Source: Palsa-504 sp963789225
GTDB lineage: Bacteria; Actinomycetota; Actinomycetes; Streptosporangiales; Streptosporangiaceae
NCBI GenBank assembly: GCA_963789225.1
Contig: CAWBKD010000006.1
Span: forward strand, 168,857 to 232,856
Length of the DNA stretch: 64,000 nt
Reading direction: 5' to 3'
Part shown: one piece after another, positions 25,647 through 34,560 of the stretch
Position numbering within the stretch: the first letter of the stretch is position 1
How the letters are laid out: each line of letters begins with the position of its first letter
Program-made: the position numbers and the translations under genes
Notes under the pieces: generated by a model
Told to the model about the DNA's origin: nothing
What the model saw: only the letters and a program-made list of their open reading frames with translations
The model's database searches: none

Positions 25647-27059
25647 TTAGCCGACGAGGGTCTTGACGGCGGCGGTGAGGTCGGTCATGGCCTTCTTGGC
25701 GTCGGCGAAGTACATGCTGGTCTTGGAGTCGTAGTACAGCTCGTTGTCCAGGCCTGCGTAGCCGTGCCCCATCGAGCGCTTGACCACGATGACCGACTTG
25801 GCCTGGTCCACGTCCAGGATCGGCATGCCGGAGATCTCGTTGCCCGGGCGGCGGGCCGCCGGGTTGGTCACGTCGTTGGCCCCGATGACCAGGGCCACGT
25901 CGGTCCTTGCGAACTCCGGGTTGATCTCGTCCATCTCCTTGAGCTGCGGGTACGGCACGTTGGCCTCGGCCAGCAGGACGTTCATGTGGCCCGGCATCCG
26001 CCCCGCGACCGGGTGGATGGCGTAGCTGACCTCCACGCCGTGCTCTTCCAGCGTCTTGGCCAGCTCGGCCACGCCGTGCTGCGCCTGCGCGGCGGCCAGG
26101 CCGTACCCGGGGACGATGATCACCTTGGCGGCGTACGCGAGCTGGATGGCCGCGTCGTCGGCCGTGATCGGGCGGACCGCCGCGTCGACGGGCCCGCCGA
26201 TGGCGACCGCGGCGTCGCCGGTGCCGAACCCGCCCACGATGATGTTGGCCAGCGACCGGTTCATCGCGTCTGCCATCAGCTTGGTCAGGATGCTGCCGGA
26301 GGCGCCCACGAGCGCGCCTGCCACGATCAGCGCCCAGTTCCCGATGACGAACCCGGCCATCGCGACCGCGGTGCCGGTGAACGCGTTCAGCAGCGAGATG
26401 ACCACCGGCATGTCGGCGCCGCCGATCGGCAGCACCATCATCACCCCGAACGCGAGCGCCGCGAGGACCAGGATGAGCATGGCGGGCAGGCTGGCCGTGC
26501 TGAACAGGAACGCGCCCGTGCCGATCGCGATGACCGCGAGCGCGAAGTTGGTTGCTCGGCCGCCTCGGAAGACGAGCGGCTGGCTGGGCATGAAGCCCTG
26601 CAGCTTGCCGGCCGCGACGATCGAGCCGGAGAACGTGACCGAGCCGATGAGCACGTCGAGCACCGTGAACACCGTGGTGGTGCCGAGCACGCCGCCGGCG
26701 TGGGACTCGGAGTTGATGTAGCCGTAGACCGCCACCAGCGCCGCGGCGCCGCCGCCGACCGAGTTGAACGCGGACACGAGCTGCGGCATCGCGGTCATCT
26801 TCACGGTCCGCGCGGCGTACAGGCCCACCCCGGACCCGATCAGCGCGCCGCAGATCAGCACGGCCCAGCCGGCCGCGGTGACCGTGCCGTCGTGGATGAG
26901 CAGGATGAACGTGGCGACGACGGCGATCACCATGCCGGTCAGCGCGACCTGGTTTCCGCGGCGCGCGGTGACCGGGCTGTTCATCAGGTGCAGGCCGACG
27001 ACGAACAACGCTGCCGTCAGCACGTAGACGAGCTGGATGTATCCGGTGAACCCGCTCAT
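25647..27059 (-). CDS. pntB: NAD(P) transhydrogenase subunit beta
   Basis: The 470-residue subunit carries about nine membrane helices (domain II, 1-270) and the NADP(H)-binding domain III at its C-terminus (VPGYGLAAAQAQHGVAELA, PVAGRMPGHMNVLLAEANVPY, VIGANDVTNPAARRP, VVVKRSMGHGYAGLDN). With PntAA and PntAB it moves hydride between NADH and NADP+ using the proton gradient, feeding NADPH to biosynthesis. It is the last gene of a three-gene operon, 2 nt after pntAB. Length is normal. Confidence 0.95.
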   Translation of the reverse strand: MSGFTGYIQLVYVLTAALFVVGLHLMNSPVTARRGNQVALTGMVIAVVATFILLIHDGTVTAAGWAVLICGALIGSGVGLYAARTVKMTAMPQLVSAFNSVGGGAAALVAVYGYINSESHAGGVLGTTTVFTVLDVLIGSVTFSGSIVAAGKLQGFMPSQPLVFRGGRATNFALAVIAIGTGAFLFSTASLPAMLILVLAALAFGVMMVLPIGGADMPVVISLLNAFTGTAVAMAGFVIGNWALIVAGALVGASGSILTKLMADAMNRSLANIIVGGFGTGDAAVAIGGPVDAAVRPITADDAAIQLAYAAKVIIVPGYGLAAAQAQHGVAELAKTLEEHGVEVSYAIHPVAGRMPGHMNVLLAEANVPYPQLKEMDEINPEFARTDVALVIGANDVTNPAARRPGNEISGMPILDVDQAKSVIVVKRSMGHGYAGLDNELYYDSKTSMYFADAKKAMTDLTAAVKTLVG

Positions 27060-27061
27060 GA

Positions 27062-27433
27062 TCAGGCCTTGCCTACCCGGTTCAGCAGGCCCCGCAGGCC
27101 CTGGCGACCGTTGAGCGATTCGAGCTCGGGCCGCCCCGTGCCTGACGGTCGCGCCTCCCGGCGGAACATCTTCAGCATCCGCTCGGTCACCACGTAGCCA
27201 CCCACCACGTTCGCGCCGGCGAAGACCGCGGCCACGAACCCGAGGATGTACCCGACCACGGTGTGCGACGAGACCCCGATCAGCATGGCGCCGACCAGGA
27301 CGATGCCGTGGATCGCGTTGGTGGCCGACATCAGCGGCGTGTGCAGCATGGCCGGGACCTTCCCGATGACCTCGATGCCGATCAGCAACGCCAGGATGAA
27401 GATGGTCAGGTCAGTCAGCAGTGCCGTCGACAT
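27062..27433 (-). CDS. pntAB: NAD(P) transhydrogenase subunit alpha, membrane part
   Basis: This 123-residue protein has three to four membrane helices (LTIFILALLIGIEVIGKVPA, THTVVGYILGFVAAVFAGAN-like segments) and the TPLMSATNAIHGIVLVGA motif typical of the split alpha-2 subunit. The C-terminal tail (about 92-123) is longer and more charged than usual. The start overlaps the pntAA end by 23 nt, so the two are translationally coupled. In many actinobacteria alpha is split as here. Confidence 0.93.
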   Translation of the reverse strand: MSTALLTDLTIFILALLIGIEVIGKVPAMLHTPLMSATNAIHGIVLVGAMLIGVSSHTVVGYILGFVAAVFAGANVVGGYVVTERMLKMFRREARPSGTGRPELESLNGRQGLRGLLNRVGKA

Positions 27434-28583
27434 CGGTGCCTTCCTCGGCTGGTGGGAGCAGGCGGGCCACGTCCTCGCGCACGACGCGGCCGTCGTAGGC
27501 GATCACCACACCCGCCTGGATCTCGTCGCTGGTGTCGATCGCCAGCGCGCCGTCCTTGGACAGGTACTCGAGCAGCGCGGTGATGTTCCGCGAGTAGGCG
27601 TTCGAGGCCGCGGTCGGCAGCGTGGCGGGCAGGTTGTCCGCACCGATGATCGTGACCCCGTTGCCTGTGACGATCGTCTCGCCGGGCCGGGACCCGGTCA
27701 CGTTGCCGCCGAGCGCGCTGGCGCCCATGTCGACGATGACGGCCCCGGCGGCCATGGCCTTGATCGCGTCCTCGGTCACCAGCAGCGGCGGCCTGCGCCC
27801 GGGCACCTGGGCCGTGGTGATCAGCACGTCGTGCCTGGCGATGTGGCCGACAAGTTCGTCCTGCTGGGCCTGGCGTTCCTCCTCGGTCAGCTCGCGGGCG
27901 TACCCGCCCACCCCGGCCGCGCTGCCGACCGAGGTCAGCTCGATGAACGTGGCCCCGAGCGACTCCACCTCCGTCCTGGAGGAGGGCCTGACGTCGTACC
28001 CGCTCACGACCGCGCCGAGGCGGCGGGCGGTGCCGATCGCCTGCAGCCCGGCCACCCCGGCGCCGAGCACCAGCACCTTGGCGGGCCGCGCGGTCCCCGC
28101 CGCGGTGATCAGCATCGGGAAGAACCTGCCGAACGCCGCCGCCGCCACCAGCGCCGCCTTGTACCCGGCCACGTTCGCCTGAGAGCTGAGCGCGTCCATC
28201 GGCTGCGTCCGCGACAGCGTGCGCGGGATCCCGTCCAGGCTGATCACGGTCACGCCCCTGGCCGCAAGCGCGCCCGTGAGCCCCGGATCGGTCAGCGGAG
28301 CCAGCATGCCGATGACCGCCTGTCCCGCCCGCAGGCGGTCCGCCATGGCCGCCGGCGGCTTGGTCACCGTAAGGATCACGTCGGCCGAATCGCACAACTC
28401 GGCGAAGCTGACGATCGTCGCGCCCGCGTCGGCGTAAGCGGAGTCGGCCAGCCACGCACCCTCGCCCGCGCCGCGCTCGACGAGCACGTCGATCCCGGCG
28501 GCCTGCAGCTTGGCTACCCCGTCAGGTACCAGGGCCACCCGGCACTCACCAGGCGCGTTTTCCTTGACGACGGCTGCAATCAT
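27411..28583 (-). CDS. pntAA: NAD(P) transhydrogenase subunit alpha, NAD-binding part
   Basis: The 390-residue soluble subunit shows the alanine-dehydrogenase-like fold: N-terminal ENAPGECRVALVPD, then SSQANVAGYKAAL and the NAD-binding glycine motif VLVLGAGVAGLQAIGTARRLGAVV. It also has RPPLLVTEDAIKAM, VIVDMGASALGGN and ITALLEY. It is the first gene of the pntAA-pntAB-pntB operon. The ATG at 28583 follows GAGG with an 8-nt spacer. Confidence 0.95.
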   Translation of the reverse strand: MIAAVVKENAPGECRVALVPDGVAKLQAAGIDVLVERGAGEGAWLADSAYADAGATIVSFAELCDSADVILTVTKPPAAMADRLRAGQAVIGMLAPLTDPGLTGALAARGVTVISLDGIPRTLSRTQPMDALSSQANVAGYKAALVAAAAFGRFFPMLITAAGTARPAKVLVLGAGVAGLQAIGTARRLGAVVSGYDVRPSSRTEVESLGATFIELTSVGSAAGVGGYARELTEEERQAQQDELVGHIARHDVLITTAQVPGRRPPLLVTEDAIKAMAAGAVIVDMGASALGGNVTGSRPGETIVTGNGVTIIGADNLPATLPTAASNAYSRNITALLEYLSKDGALAIDTSDEIQAGVVIAYDGRVVREDVARLLPPAEEGTDVDGTAD

Positions 28584-28719
28584 GCGCGCGACCTCGTATC
28601 CATTCCCTGGTAGCGTCGTTCGCGTCCGAATCCGACCCTACCTACCCCCGGTCCGTGCCCGGTGTCCGTCCCCCAGGGTAGTGCGGCGGACACCCCGGAG
28701 CGAAAGCGCGCTCTGCCTC

Positions 28720-29433
28720 TCACCCATCCCGGAGCAGCCTGGTTATCTTCTCGCCCGCGGCGACCACGGCCCCGGCGTGCAGTCGCCCCGGCGATCTGGT
28801 CAGCCGCTCGATCGGCCCGGATACCGAGACGGCGGCGATCACCCGGCCGCCGGGGCCGCGAACAGGCGCGGACACCGAGGCCACGCCCGGCTCGCGCTCG
28901 GCGGCGGTGGCGGCCCAGCCGCGCCTGCGGACCTGCGCGAGCGTGGTGGCGGTGAACTTCGCGCCCCGCAGCCCGCGGTGCATCCGGCCGCCCTCTTCCC
29001 AGGCGAGCAGGACCTGGGCGGCGGAGCCCGCGGTCATCGGCAGGGCGGCCCCGACCGGGACGGTGTCCCGTAGCCCGCTGGTCCGCTCGGCCGCCGCCAC
29101 GCAGATGCGCGTGTCCGCGTGCGGCCGGTACAGCTGGGCGCTCTCCCCGGTGACGTCCCTGAGCTGGGCGAGCACGGGCTGGGCGATGGCCAGCAGCCGG
29201 TCCTCGCCCGCCGCGGCGGCCAGCTCGCCGATCCTCGGCCCAAGCACGAACCGTCCCTGTGCGTCGCGGGCCAGCATGCGGTGGCTTTCCAGCGCGACCG
29301 CGATGCGGTGCGCGGTCGGCCGGGCCAGCCCCGTCGCCTTGACCAGTTGGGCCAGCGAGGCGGGTCCGCTCTCCAGGGCACAGAGTACGGAAACGGTCTT
29401 GTCGAGGACGCCCACTCCGCTAGAGTTGCTCAT
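28720..29433 (-). CDS. ndgR: IclR-family regulator NdgR
   Basis: This 237-residue regulator begins SNSSGVGVLDKTVSVLCALE with an IclR winged helix (1-65: LAQLVKATGLARPTAHRIAVAL). An effector domain follows (SGLRDTVPVGAALPMTAGSAAQVLLAW, GWAATAAEREPGVASVSAPV, SVSGPIERLTRSPGR). It closely matches my memory of Streptomyces NdgR, which controls leucine and amino-acid metabolism and binds the leuC promoter. It is divergent from leuC with a 54-nt gap holding a perfect palindrome. The ATG at 29433 fits family length; the open frame upstream is antisense to leuC. Confidence 0.93.
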   Translation of the reverse strand: MSNSSGVGVLDKTVSVLCALESGPASLAQLVKATGLARPTAHRIAVALESHRMLARDAQGRFVLGPRIGELAAAAGEDRLLAIAQPVLAQLRDVTGESAQLYRPHADTRICVAAAERTSGLRDTVPVGAALPMTAGSAAQVLLAWEEGGRMHRGLRGAKFTATTLAQVRRRGWAATAAEREPGVASVSAPVRGPGGRVIAAVSVSGPIERLTRSPGRLHAGAVVAAGEKITRLLRDG

Positions 29434-29447
29434 ACTACGAATACTGC

Positions 29448-29466
29448 CGTCTCGAAATGCGAGACG
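29448..29466. promoter_or_regulatory. palindromic operator between ndgR and leuC
   Basis: CGTCTCG-AAATG-CGAGACG is a perfect 7-bp inverted repeat with a 5-nt spacer, centred between the divergent ndgR and leuC starts and ending 21 nt before the leuC ATG. IclR proteins bind such dyads, and NdgR is known to act at leuC in Streptomyces, so this is the likely NdgR site. Confidence 0.65.
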
Positions 29467-29487
29467 CAAGCGAGGGGAGAGAGCGCG

Positions 29488-30915
29488 ATGGGCCGGACGC
29501 TCGCCGAGAAGATCTGGGACGCCCACGTGGTGCGCAGCGCGGAAGGCGAGCCCGACCTGCTCTACATCGACCTTCACCTGGTCCACGAGGTCACCAGCCC
29601 GCAGGCGTTCGACGGGCTGCGGATGGCCGGCCGGAAGGTGCGCCGTCCCGACCTGACCGTCGCCACCGAGGATCACAACGTGCCGACCACGGGGATCACC
29701 GGACCCGGCGTGCCGCTCCAGGGACCAGGCAGCCCGGTGACCGATCCGGTCTCGCGCACGCAGGTCGAGGCGCTGCGGAAGAACTGCGCGGAGTTCGGCA
29801 TCCGGCTGTATCGGATGGGGGACGCGGGCCAGGGCATCGTGCACGTCATCGGGCCGCAGCTCGGGCTCACCCAGCCGGGCCTGACGATCGTCTGCGGCGA
29901 CTCCCATACCTCCACCCACGGCGCGTTCGGCGCGCTGGCCTTCGGCATCGGGACCAGCGAGGTCGAGCACGTGCTCGCGACCCAGACGCTGCCCCAGCAG
30001 CGCCCGAAGACGATGGCGATCACGGTCGACGGCGCGCTGCCCGACGGGGTAACGCCCAAGGACCTGATCCTGGCCATCATCGCCCGGATCGGCACCGGCG
30101 GCGGCCAGGGCTACGTCCTGGAGTACCGCGGCAGCGCGGTGCGCGCGCTGTCCATGGAGGGCCGCCTGACCGTCTGCAACATGTCCATCGAGGCCGGGGC
30201 CCGCGCAGGCCTGGTCGCCCCGGACGACGTGACGTTCGCGTACCTGGAGGGCCGCCCGCACGCACCGTCGGGCGCGGCGTGGGAGGCGGCCCTGGACCAC
30301 TGGCGCGGCCTGCCCACCGACGCCGACGCGGCCTTCGACCGGGAGGTGACCCTGGACGCCGGGACGCTGACCCCGTACGTGACCTGGGGGACCAACCCGG
30401 CTCAGGCACTGCCGCTCAGCCAGTCCGTGCCGGACCCCGACTCGTTCGCCGACCCGGACGCCCGCGCCGCCGCCGAGCGCGCGCTGGCCTACATGGACCT
30501 CAAGCCGGGGACCGCCCTGCGTGACGTCGCCGTGGACACGGTCTTCGTCGGCTCGTGCACCAACGGCCGGATCGAGGACCTGCGCGTCGCCGCTGAGGTG
30601 CTGCGCGCCCGGCGGGTCGCGTCGTCGGTCCGGATGCTGGTCGTCCCCGGGTCCATGCAGGTCCGGGCGCAGGCCGAGGCCGAAGGGCTCGACGCCGTGT
30701 TCACCTCGGCCGGCGCGCAGTGGCGCGCGGCCGGATGCTCGATGTGCCTGGGCATGAACCCGGACCGGCTCGCCCCCGGCGAGCGCAGCGCGTCCACCTC
30801 CAACCGCAACTTCGAGGGCCGCCAGGGCAAGGGCGGGCGCACCCACCTGGTCTCGCCCGCGGTGGCCGCGGCCACCGCCGTGACCGGCTACCTGACCGCG
30901 CCCGCGGACCTGTAA
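29488..30915 (+). CDS. leuC: 3-isopropylmalate dehydratase large subunit
   Basis: The 475-residue aconitase-family subunit, with LeuD, isomerises 2-isopropylmalate to 3-isopropylmalate in leucine synthesis. The [4Fe-4S] ligands are visible as one Cys in VFVGSCTNGRIEDLR and two in CSMCLGMNPDRL. Other motifs are VTSPQAFDGLR, ATEDHNVPT, GDSHTSTHGAFG and SNRNFEGRQGKGGRTHLVSP. ATG 29488 follows GGGGAGAG. It heads the leuCD operon, 29 nt before leuD, and lies across the palindrome from ndgR. Confidence 0.97.
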   Translation: MGRTLAEKIWDAHVVRSAEGEPDLLYIDLHLVHEVTSPQAFDGLRMAGRKVRRPDLTVATEDHNVPTTGITGPGVPLQGPGSPVTDPVSRTQVEALRKNCAEFGIRLYRMGDAGQGIVHVIGPQLGLTQPGLTIVCGDSHTSTHGAFGALAFGIGTSEVEHVLATQTLPQQRPKTMAITVDGALPDGVTPKDLILAIIARIGTGGGQGYVLEYRGSAVRALSMEGRLTVCNMSIEAGARAGLVAPDDVTFAYLEGRPHAPSGAAWEAALDHWRGLPTDADAAFDREVTLDAGTLTPYVTWGTNPAQALPLSQSVPDPDSFADPDARAAAERALAYMDLKPGTALRDVAVDTVFVGSCTNGRIEDLRVAAEVLRARRVASSVRMLVVPGSMQVRAQAEAEGLDAVFTSAGAQWRAAGCSMCLGMNPDRLAPGERSASTSNRNFEGRQGKGGRTHLVSPAVAAATAVTGYLTAPADL

Positions 30916-30944
30916 ACCCGCCGACCTGTGACAGGAGACCGACG

Positions 30945-31538
30945 ATGGAACCGTTCACCACGCACACCGGCCGCGCGGTCCCGCTGCGGCGCACGAACGT
31001 GGATACCGACCAGATCATCCCGGCCGAGTACCTCAAGCGGGTCAGCCGGACCGGGTTCGCCGAGGGCCTGTTCGCGGCCTGGCGCGAGGATCCGACGTTC
31101 GTCCTCAACCGGCCGGAGTACGCCGGCGCGACGATCCTCGTCGCGGGGACCGACTTCGGCACCGGCTCATCCCGCGAGCACGCGGTGTGGGCGCTGACCG
31201 ACTACGGGTTCCGCGCGGTGATCGCGCCCCGCTTCGGCGACATCTTCCGCACCAACGCGACCAAGGCGGGCCTGCTCCCCGTGGTGCTCCCCGAACCGGT
31301 CGTGACGGCCCTCCAGGACGCCGTGGAGGCCGACCCGGACACCGAGGTCACCGTGGACCTGACGGGCCGCGTGGTGCGAGCCGAAGGCGCCGGGATCACC
31401 GCCCCCTTCGACCTTGACGACTACACCCGCTGGCGCCTCCTGGAGGGCCTCGACGACATCGGCCTGACCCTGCGCCACGTCGACGCCATCACCGCCTTCG
31501 AGCAGTCCCGCCCCGCCTGGCTGCCCGTCACCGCCTAG
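30945..31538 (+). CDS. leuD: 3-isopropylmalate dehydratase small subunit
   Basis: The 197-residue small subunit completes isopropylmalate isomerase. The swivel-domain motifs are RRTNVDTDQIIPAEYLKR and GTDFGTGSSREHAVWAL, followed by FGDIFRTNATKAGLLPV. ATG 30945 follows AGGAGAC. Length and ending are normal for actinobacteria. Confidence 0.97.
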   Translation: MEPFTTHTGRAVPLRRTNVDTDQIIPAEYLKRVSRTGFAEGLFAAWREDPTFVLNRPEYAGATILVAGTDFGTGSSREHAVWALTDYGFRAVIAPRFGDIFRTNATKAGLLPVVLPEPVVTALQDAVEADPDTEVTVDLTGRVVRAEGAGITAPFDLDDYTRWRLLEGLDDIGLTLRHVDAITAFEQSRPAWLPVTA

Positions 31539-31686
31539 GGTTTTCCCGGCCCGCGGTAGGCCAGGCACCGCCGGGCAGGCGCCGCTGCAGGCCGTAGCCG
31601 GATTGTCCGCGATTGCCGATTTTCTGGTCGGGTGCGTCGTTCCCGGCGCGCCATTGTGGCCGACACGCCGGCGAAAGTGCCGGTGG

Positions 31687-33291
31687 TTATTGTGCAACGC
31701 CGCTGGATCGCTTACTTTCGGGCAGGTCAGAGGTCGCGATCCGGTCACGGAGCCCACGCGCGACCTGTGGGGGAAGCGCAGGAGTGAATATGAACAAGCG
31801 TGATCTGGTCGACGCGATCTCGGGTCGGCTGGGGGGTAAGAAGCCCGCGACCGAAGCGGTCAACGCGGTGCTCGAGGCCATCCAGGACGCCGTCGCGAGC
31901 GGCGACAAGGTGGCCATCACCGGGTTCGGCGTCTTCGAGAAGAGCGAGCGCCCCGCCCGCACCGCCAGGAACCCGGCCACCGGGGCGACGATCCACGTGC
32001 CGAGTTCCTCGGTGCCGAAGTTCCGCCCGGGCGCCGACTTCAAGGCCCTCGTCAACGGCGAGAAGCCCGACAAGTAGCAAGCGACCCACCCGCGGTCGGC
32101 CGCCAAGGCCGGCCGCGGGTCAGGGCCCTGCGGGTTAAGGCCACCGTGGGTTAAAGGCCGGCCGTTCGGGCCGGAGCGCTTGCGCAGGGCGGTCTGGATG
32201 ATCCGGTCGACGAGCTGCGGCAGCGGCAGTCCGCTGGCCGCCCACATCATCGGGAACCCCGACGTGGGGGTCATCCCCGGCATCGTGTTGATCTCGTTGA
32301 ACACGACCGTCCCCGCCGGGGTGTAGAAGAAGTCGACCCGCGCGAGGCCCTCGCAGGAGACGGCCTCGAAGGCCGCGCACGCCAGCCGCCTGACCTCCTG
32401 CGCCGCCGCCGCGGGGATCGGCGCCGGGATGACCATGGTGGTCCCCGCGGCCAGGTACTTCGCCTCGAAGTCGTAGAACGCCGAACGCTCGTCGATGACC
32501 ACCTGGCCCGGCACGCTCGCCTCGGGCGGCCCGCCGTCGACGCCCTCGAGCACCGCGCACTCGACCTCCATCCCGGCCACCGCGGCTTCCACGATCACCT
32601 TGAGGTCGTGGACCCGCGCCGCCTCGATGGCCTCCTCCGCCTCGGCCGGGCCGGTGACCCGCGTGATCCCGATGCTCGACCCGCCGCGGGCCGGCTTGAC
32701 GAAGACCGGCCACCCCAGGTCGGCGATCTCATCCAGGACGCGCTTGCGCTCGCCGAGGCCGCTGGTCCAGTCGCGGTCGCGGACCACCGCGTGCCGGCCG
32801 ACCGGGAGGCCGCGCGCGGCCATGATCAGCTTCATGTACTCCTTGTCCATGCTGGCGGCGCTGGCGAACACCCCCGCACCCGCGTAGGCGGTGCCGGTCA
32901 TCTCCAGCAGCCCCTGCAGCGTGCCGTCCTCGCCGTAGGTCCCGTGCAACAGCGGCAGGACGACATCCACCTCACCGAGGTCGCGCGGCACCTCGCCCGG
33001 GGTGTGGACCTGCAGCGTGCCGCCGCCCCCGCCGGTCCGCGGCATGACCTCGGTACCGGGCGTGGCCACCGATTCCACCGTCGGCAGCGTGCCGCTGGTC
33101 AGCGCCAGCCGGGCCGGGTCGCCCGAGGTGAGCACCCACCGCCCGTCGGTAGCGATGCCGATCGGCAGCACCTCGTACCGGTCAGGATCGATGGCCGAAA
33201 GGATCAGTCCCGCGCTCGCACAGGACACGGCGTGCTCTGCGCTGCGGCCACCGAACACCACGGCGACCCGGATCTTGCGCTGCTCCGGCAA
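31687..33291 (-). CDS. ddl: D-alanine--D-alanine ligase with aberrant C-terminal extension
   Basis: Ddl makes the D-Ala-D-Ala dipeptide of peptidoglycan. Motifs are VVFGGRSAEHAVSCASA, LHGTYGEDGTLQGLLE, FVKPARGGSSIGITRV, EVECAVLEG and the ATP/Mg site FNEINTMPGMT. The family usually ends soon after RIIQTALRKR (about residue 368), but no in-frame stop follows. The frame runs another 160 residues, antisense to the whole HU gene, before stopping at 31687. Stop codons exist in both other frames within 40 nt of the expected end, so a single-base indel is the likeliest explanation. The ligase itself (about 32170-33291) is certain; the extension is doubtful. Confidence 0.85.
   Translation of the reverse strand: MPEQRKIRVAVVFGGRSAEHAVSCASAGLILSAIDPDRYEVLPIGIATDGRWVLTSGDPARLALTSGTLPTVESVATPGTEVMPRTGGGGGTLQVHTPGEVPRDLGEVDVVLPLLHGTYGEDGTLQGLLEMTGTAYAGAGVFASAASMDKEYMKLIMAARGLPVGRHAVVRDRDWTSGLGERKRVLDEIADLGWPVFVKPARGGSSIGITRVTGPAEAEEAIEAARVHDLKVIVEAAVAGMEVECAVLEGVDGGPPEASVPGQVVIDERSAFYDFEAKYLAAGTTMVIPAPIPAAAAQEVRRLACAAFEAVSCEGLARVDFFYTPAGTVVFNEINTMPGMTPTSGFPMMWAASGLPLPQLVDRIIQTALRKRSGPNGRPLTHGGLNPQGPDPRPALAADRGWVACYLSGFSPLTRALKSAPGRNFGTEELGTWIVAPVAGFLAVRAGRSLFSKTPNPVMATLSPLATASWMASSTALTASVAGFLPPSRPEIASTRSRLFIFTPALPPQVARGLRDRIATSDLPESKRSSGVAQ
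31690..31718 (+). promoter_or_regulatory. hup promoter
   Basis: TTGTGC (31690-31695) and TACTTT (31713-31718) are separated by exactly 17 nt, a good housekeeping-sigma promoter, about 70 nt before the HU start. The rest of the 251-nt gap from leuD shows nothing else recognisable apart from lower G+C than the genes. Confidence 0.6.
31790..32077 (+). CDS. hup: HU-family nucleoid protein
   Basis: The 95-residue histone-like protein bends and compacts DNA as a dimer. It shows the HU signature (MNKRDLVDAISGRLGGKK, VAITGFGVFEKSERPARTARNPATG, KFRPGADFKALVN). It is the short HU form without the Lys/Ala-rich tail of actinobacterial HupS/HupB. ATG 31790 follows GCAGGAG. A strong hairpin follows the stop. 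The whole gene is antisense to the aberrant 3' extension of ddl. Confidence 0.95.
   Translation: MNKRDLVDAISGRLGGKKPATEAVNAVLEAIQDAVASGDKVAITGFGVFEKSERPARTARNPATGATIHVPSSSVPKFRPGADFKALVNGEKPDK
32088..32120 (+). terminator. hairpin terminator after hup
   Basis: A 14-bp stem (ACCCGCGGTCGGCC with GGCCGGCCGCGGGT, one G-U pair) with a 5-nt GCCAA loop begins 10 nt after the HU stop. It lacks a T-run, as is common in high-G+C genomes. It could also act on transcription coming from ddl on the other strand. Confidence 0.7.
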
Positions 33292-33330
33292 ACGTCCTCC
33301 CGACCCTCGACCGGTACTTCGGCCCGCACC

Positions 33331-34560
33331 CTACGGTCTGGACAGGGACTCCAGGGCCACGTACGCGTCGGAGATCAGGTCCTCGGGGTCCTCCAGGCCG
33401 ATGGAGAAGCGTACCGCCCCGGGGTCGATGCCCCCGGCCGCCAGCGCGCGGTCGTCGAGCTGGCGGTGCGTCGTGGTGGCCACGTGGCTCACCACGGTAT
33501 GCGTCCCGCCCAGGGACGTGGCCACCTGAGCCAGCCGCAGCTTGTCCACGAAGGCCATGCCCGCGTCGCGCCCGCCGTGGGGGGTCACCGTGACGATCGC
33601 GCCGAACCGCACCCCCTCCGGGCCCGCGTCGAATATCCGCCTGGCCACGTGGTGCCCGGCGTGTTCGGGCAGCCCGGGGTAGTCGACGCGCACGACGGTC
33701 GGGTGCCTGGACAGCGCGGCAGCGAACACCGAGGCCGTCGAGCAGGCCCGCCGCACCCGCAGCGGCAGCGTCTCCAGGCCGCGCCGGAGCAGGAACGCGT
33801 CGTCGGGGGCGAGGGACCCGCCGGTATCGACCCGCACGTTCCGGATGTTGCTGATCAGCTCGATGCGCCCGGTGACCACCCCGCCGGTGACGTCGGAGTG
33901 CCCGCCCATGTACTTGGTCGCGGAGTGGAGCACCAGGTCGGCGCCGTGTTCGAGGGGCCGGCAGATGACCGGCGGGGCCAGGGTGGAGTCCACGACCAGC
34001 AGTGCGCCGGCGTCGTGCGCGATGTCGGCCAGCTTGCGCAGGTCGGCGACCGCCGTCGTCGGGTTCGCGATCGTCTCGGTGTACACGATCCTTGTGGTCG
34101 GGCGGATGGCCGCCTGGACCTGGTCCAGGTCGGTGATGTCGACGAAGTCCGTCTCCACCCCGAACCGGGACGCCACGTTGCGCAGGAACGAGTACGTCCC
34201 GCCGTAGACCGCGGAGGACGCGACCACGTGCGCGCCCGCCCGGGCGAAGGTCCAGAACACCCCGCTGATCGCGGCCATGCCGGAGGCAAACGCCTGCGCC
34301 GCGGGCCACCGCGGCAGGTTCACCCCCTCGAGCGCCGCGACCGCGCGCGCGAACGCGTCGACCGTGGGGTTGTCGATCCGGCTGTAGGTGTACCCCGGCA
34401 TCTCGTCGTTCAGGACGGCCCGGTACTCCTCGGCCGTGTCGAACGCGAACGCCGCGGTCCGGTACACCGGCGTGCCGAGCGGCTGCTGCGGCGGCGTGGG
34501 CGGGGCAGGCAGGTGGACCGCCCGGGTGTTCTCGCCGGCCTGCTTACGCACTATGTCCAT
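33331..34560 (-). CDS. PLP-dependent trans-sulfuration enzyme (cystathionine gamma-lyase/synthase type)
   Basis: The 409-residue enzyme belongs to the Cys/Met metabolism PLP family. Motifs are YTYSRIDNPTVDAFARAVAALEG, FASGMAAISGVFWTF, the PLP-phosphate region SSAVYGGTYSFLRNV, ETIANPTT, VDSTLAPP, PLP lysine K216 in LHSATKYMGGHSDVTGG and C-terminal VRFSIGLEDPEDL. Whether it is a gamma-lyase, gamma-synthase or O-acyl-homoserine sulfhydrylase cannot be settled by eye. The ATG at 34560 lies within the gpsA 3' end (17-nt overlap), suggesting coexpression with gpsA and plsC. Confidence 0.85.
   Translation of the reverse strand: MDIVRKQAGENTRAVHLPAPPTPPQQPLGTPVYRTAAFAFDTAEEYRAVLNDEMPGYTYSRIDNPTVDAFARAVAALEGVNLPRWPAAQAFASGMAAISGVFWTFARAGAHVVASSAVYGGTYSFLRNVASRFGVETDFVDITDLDQVQAAIRPTTRIVYTETIANPTTAVADLRKLADIAHDAGALLVVDSTLAPPVICRPLEHGADLVLHSATKYMGGHSDVTGGVVTGRIELISNIRNVRVDTGGSLAPDDAFLLRRGLETLPLRVRRACSTASVFAAALSRHPTVVRVDYPGLPEHAGHHVARRIFDAGPEGVRFGAIVTVTPHGGRDAGMAFVDKLRLAQVATSLGGTHTVVSHVATTTHRQLDDRALAAGGIDPGAVRFSIGLEDPEDLISDAYVALESLSRP

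Noticed and set aside
30720..30944. upstream extension of leuD into leuC (and similar long extensions upstream of ndgR, livG, gpsA and the MocR gene)
   Set aside because: The added residues are shadows of the neighbouring gene; a good ribosome site, promoter or family length supports the inner start in each case.
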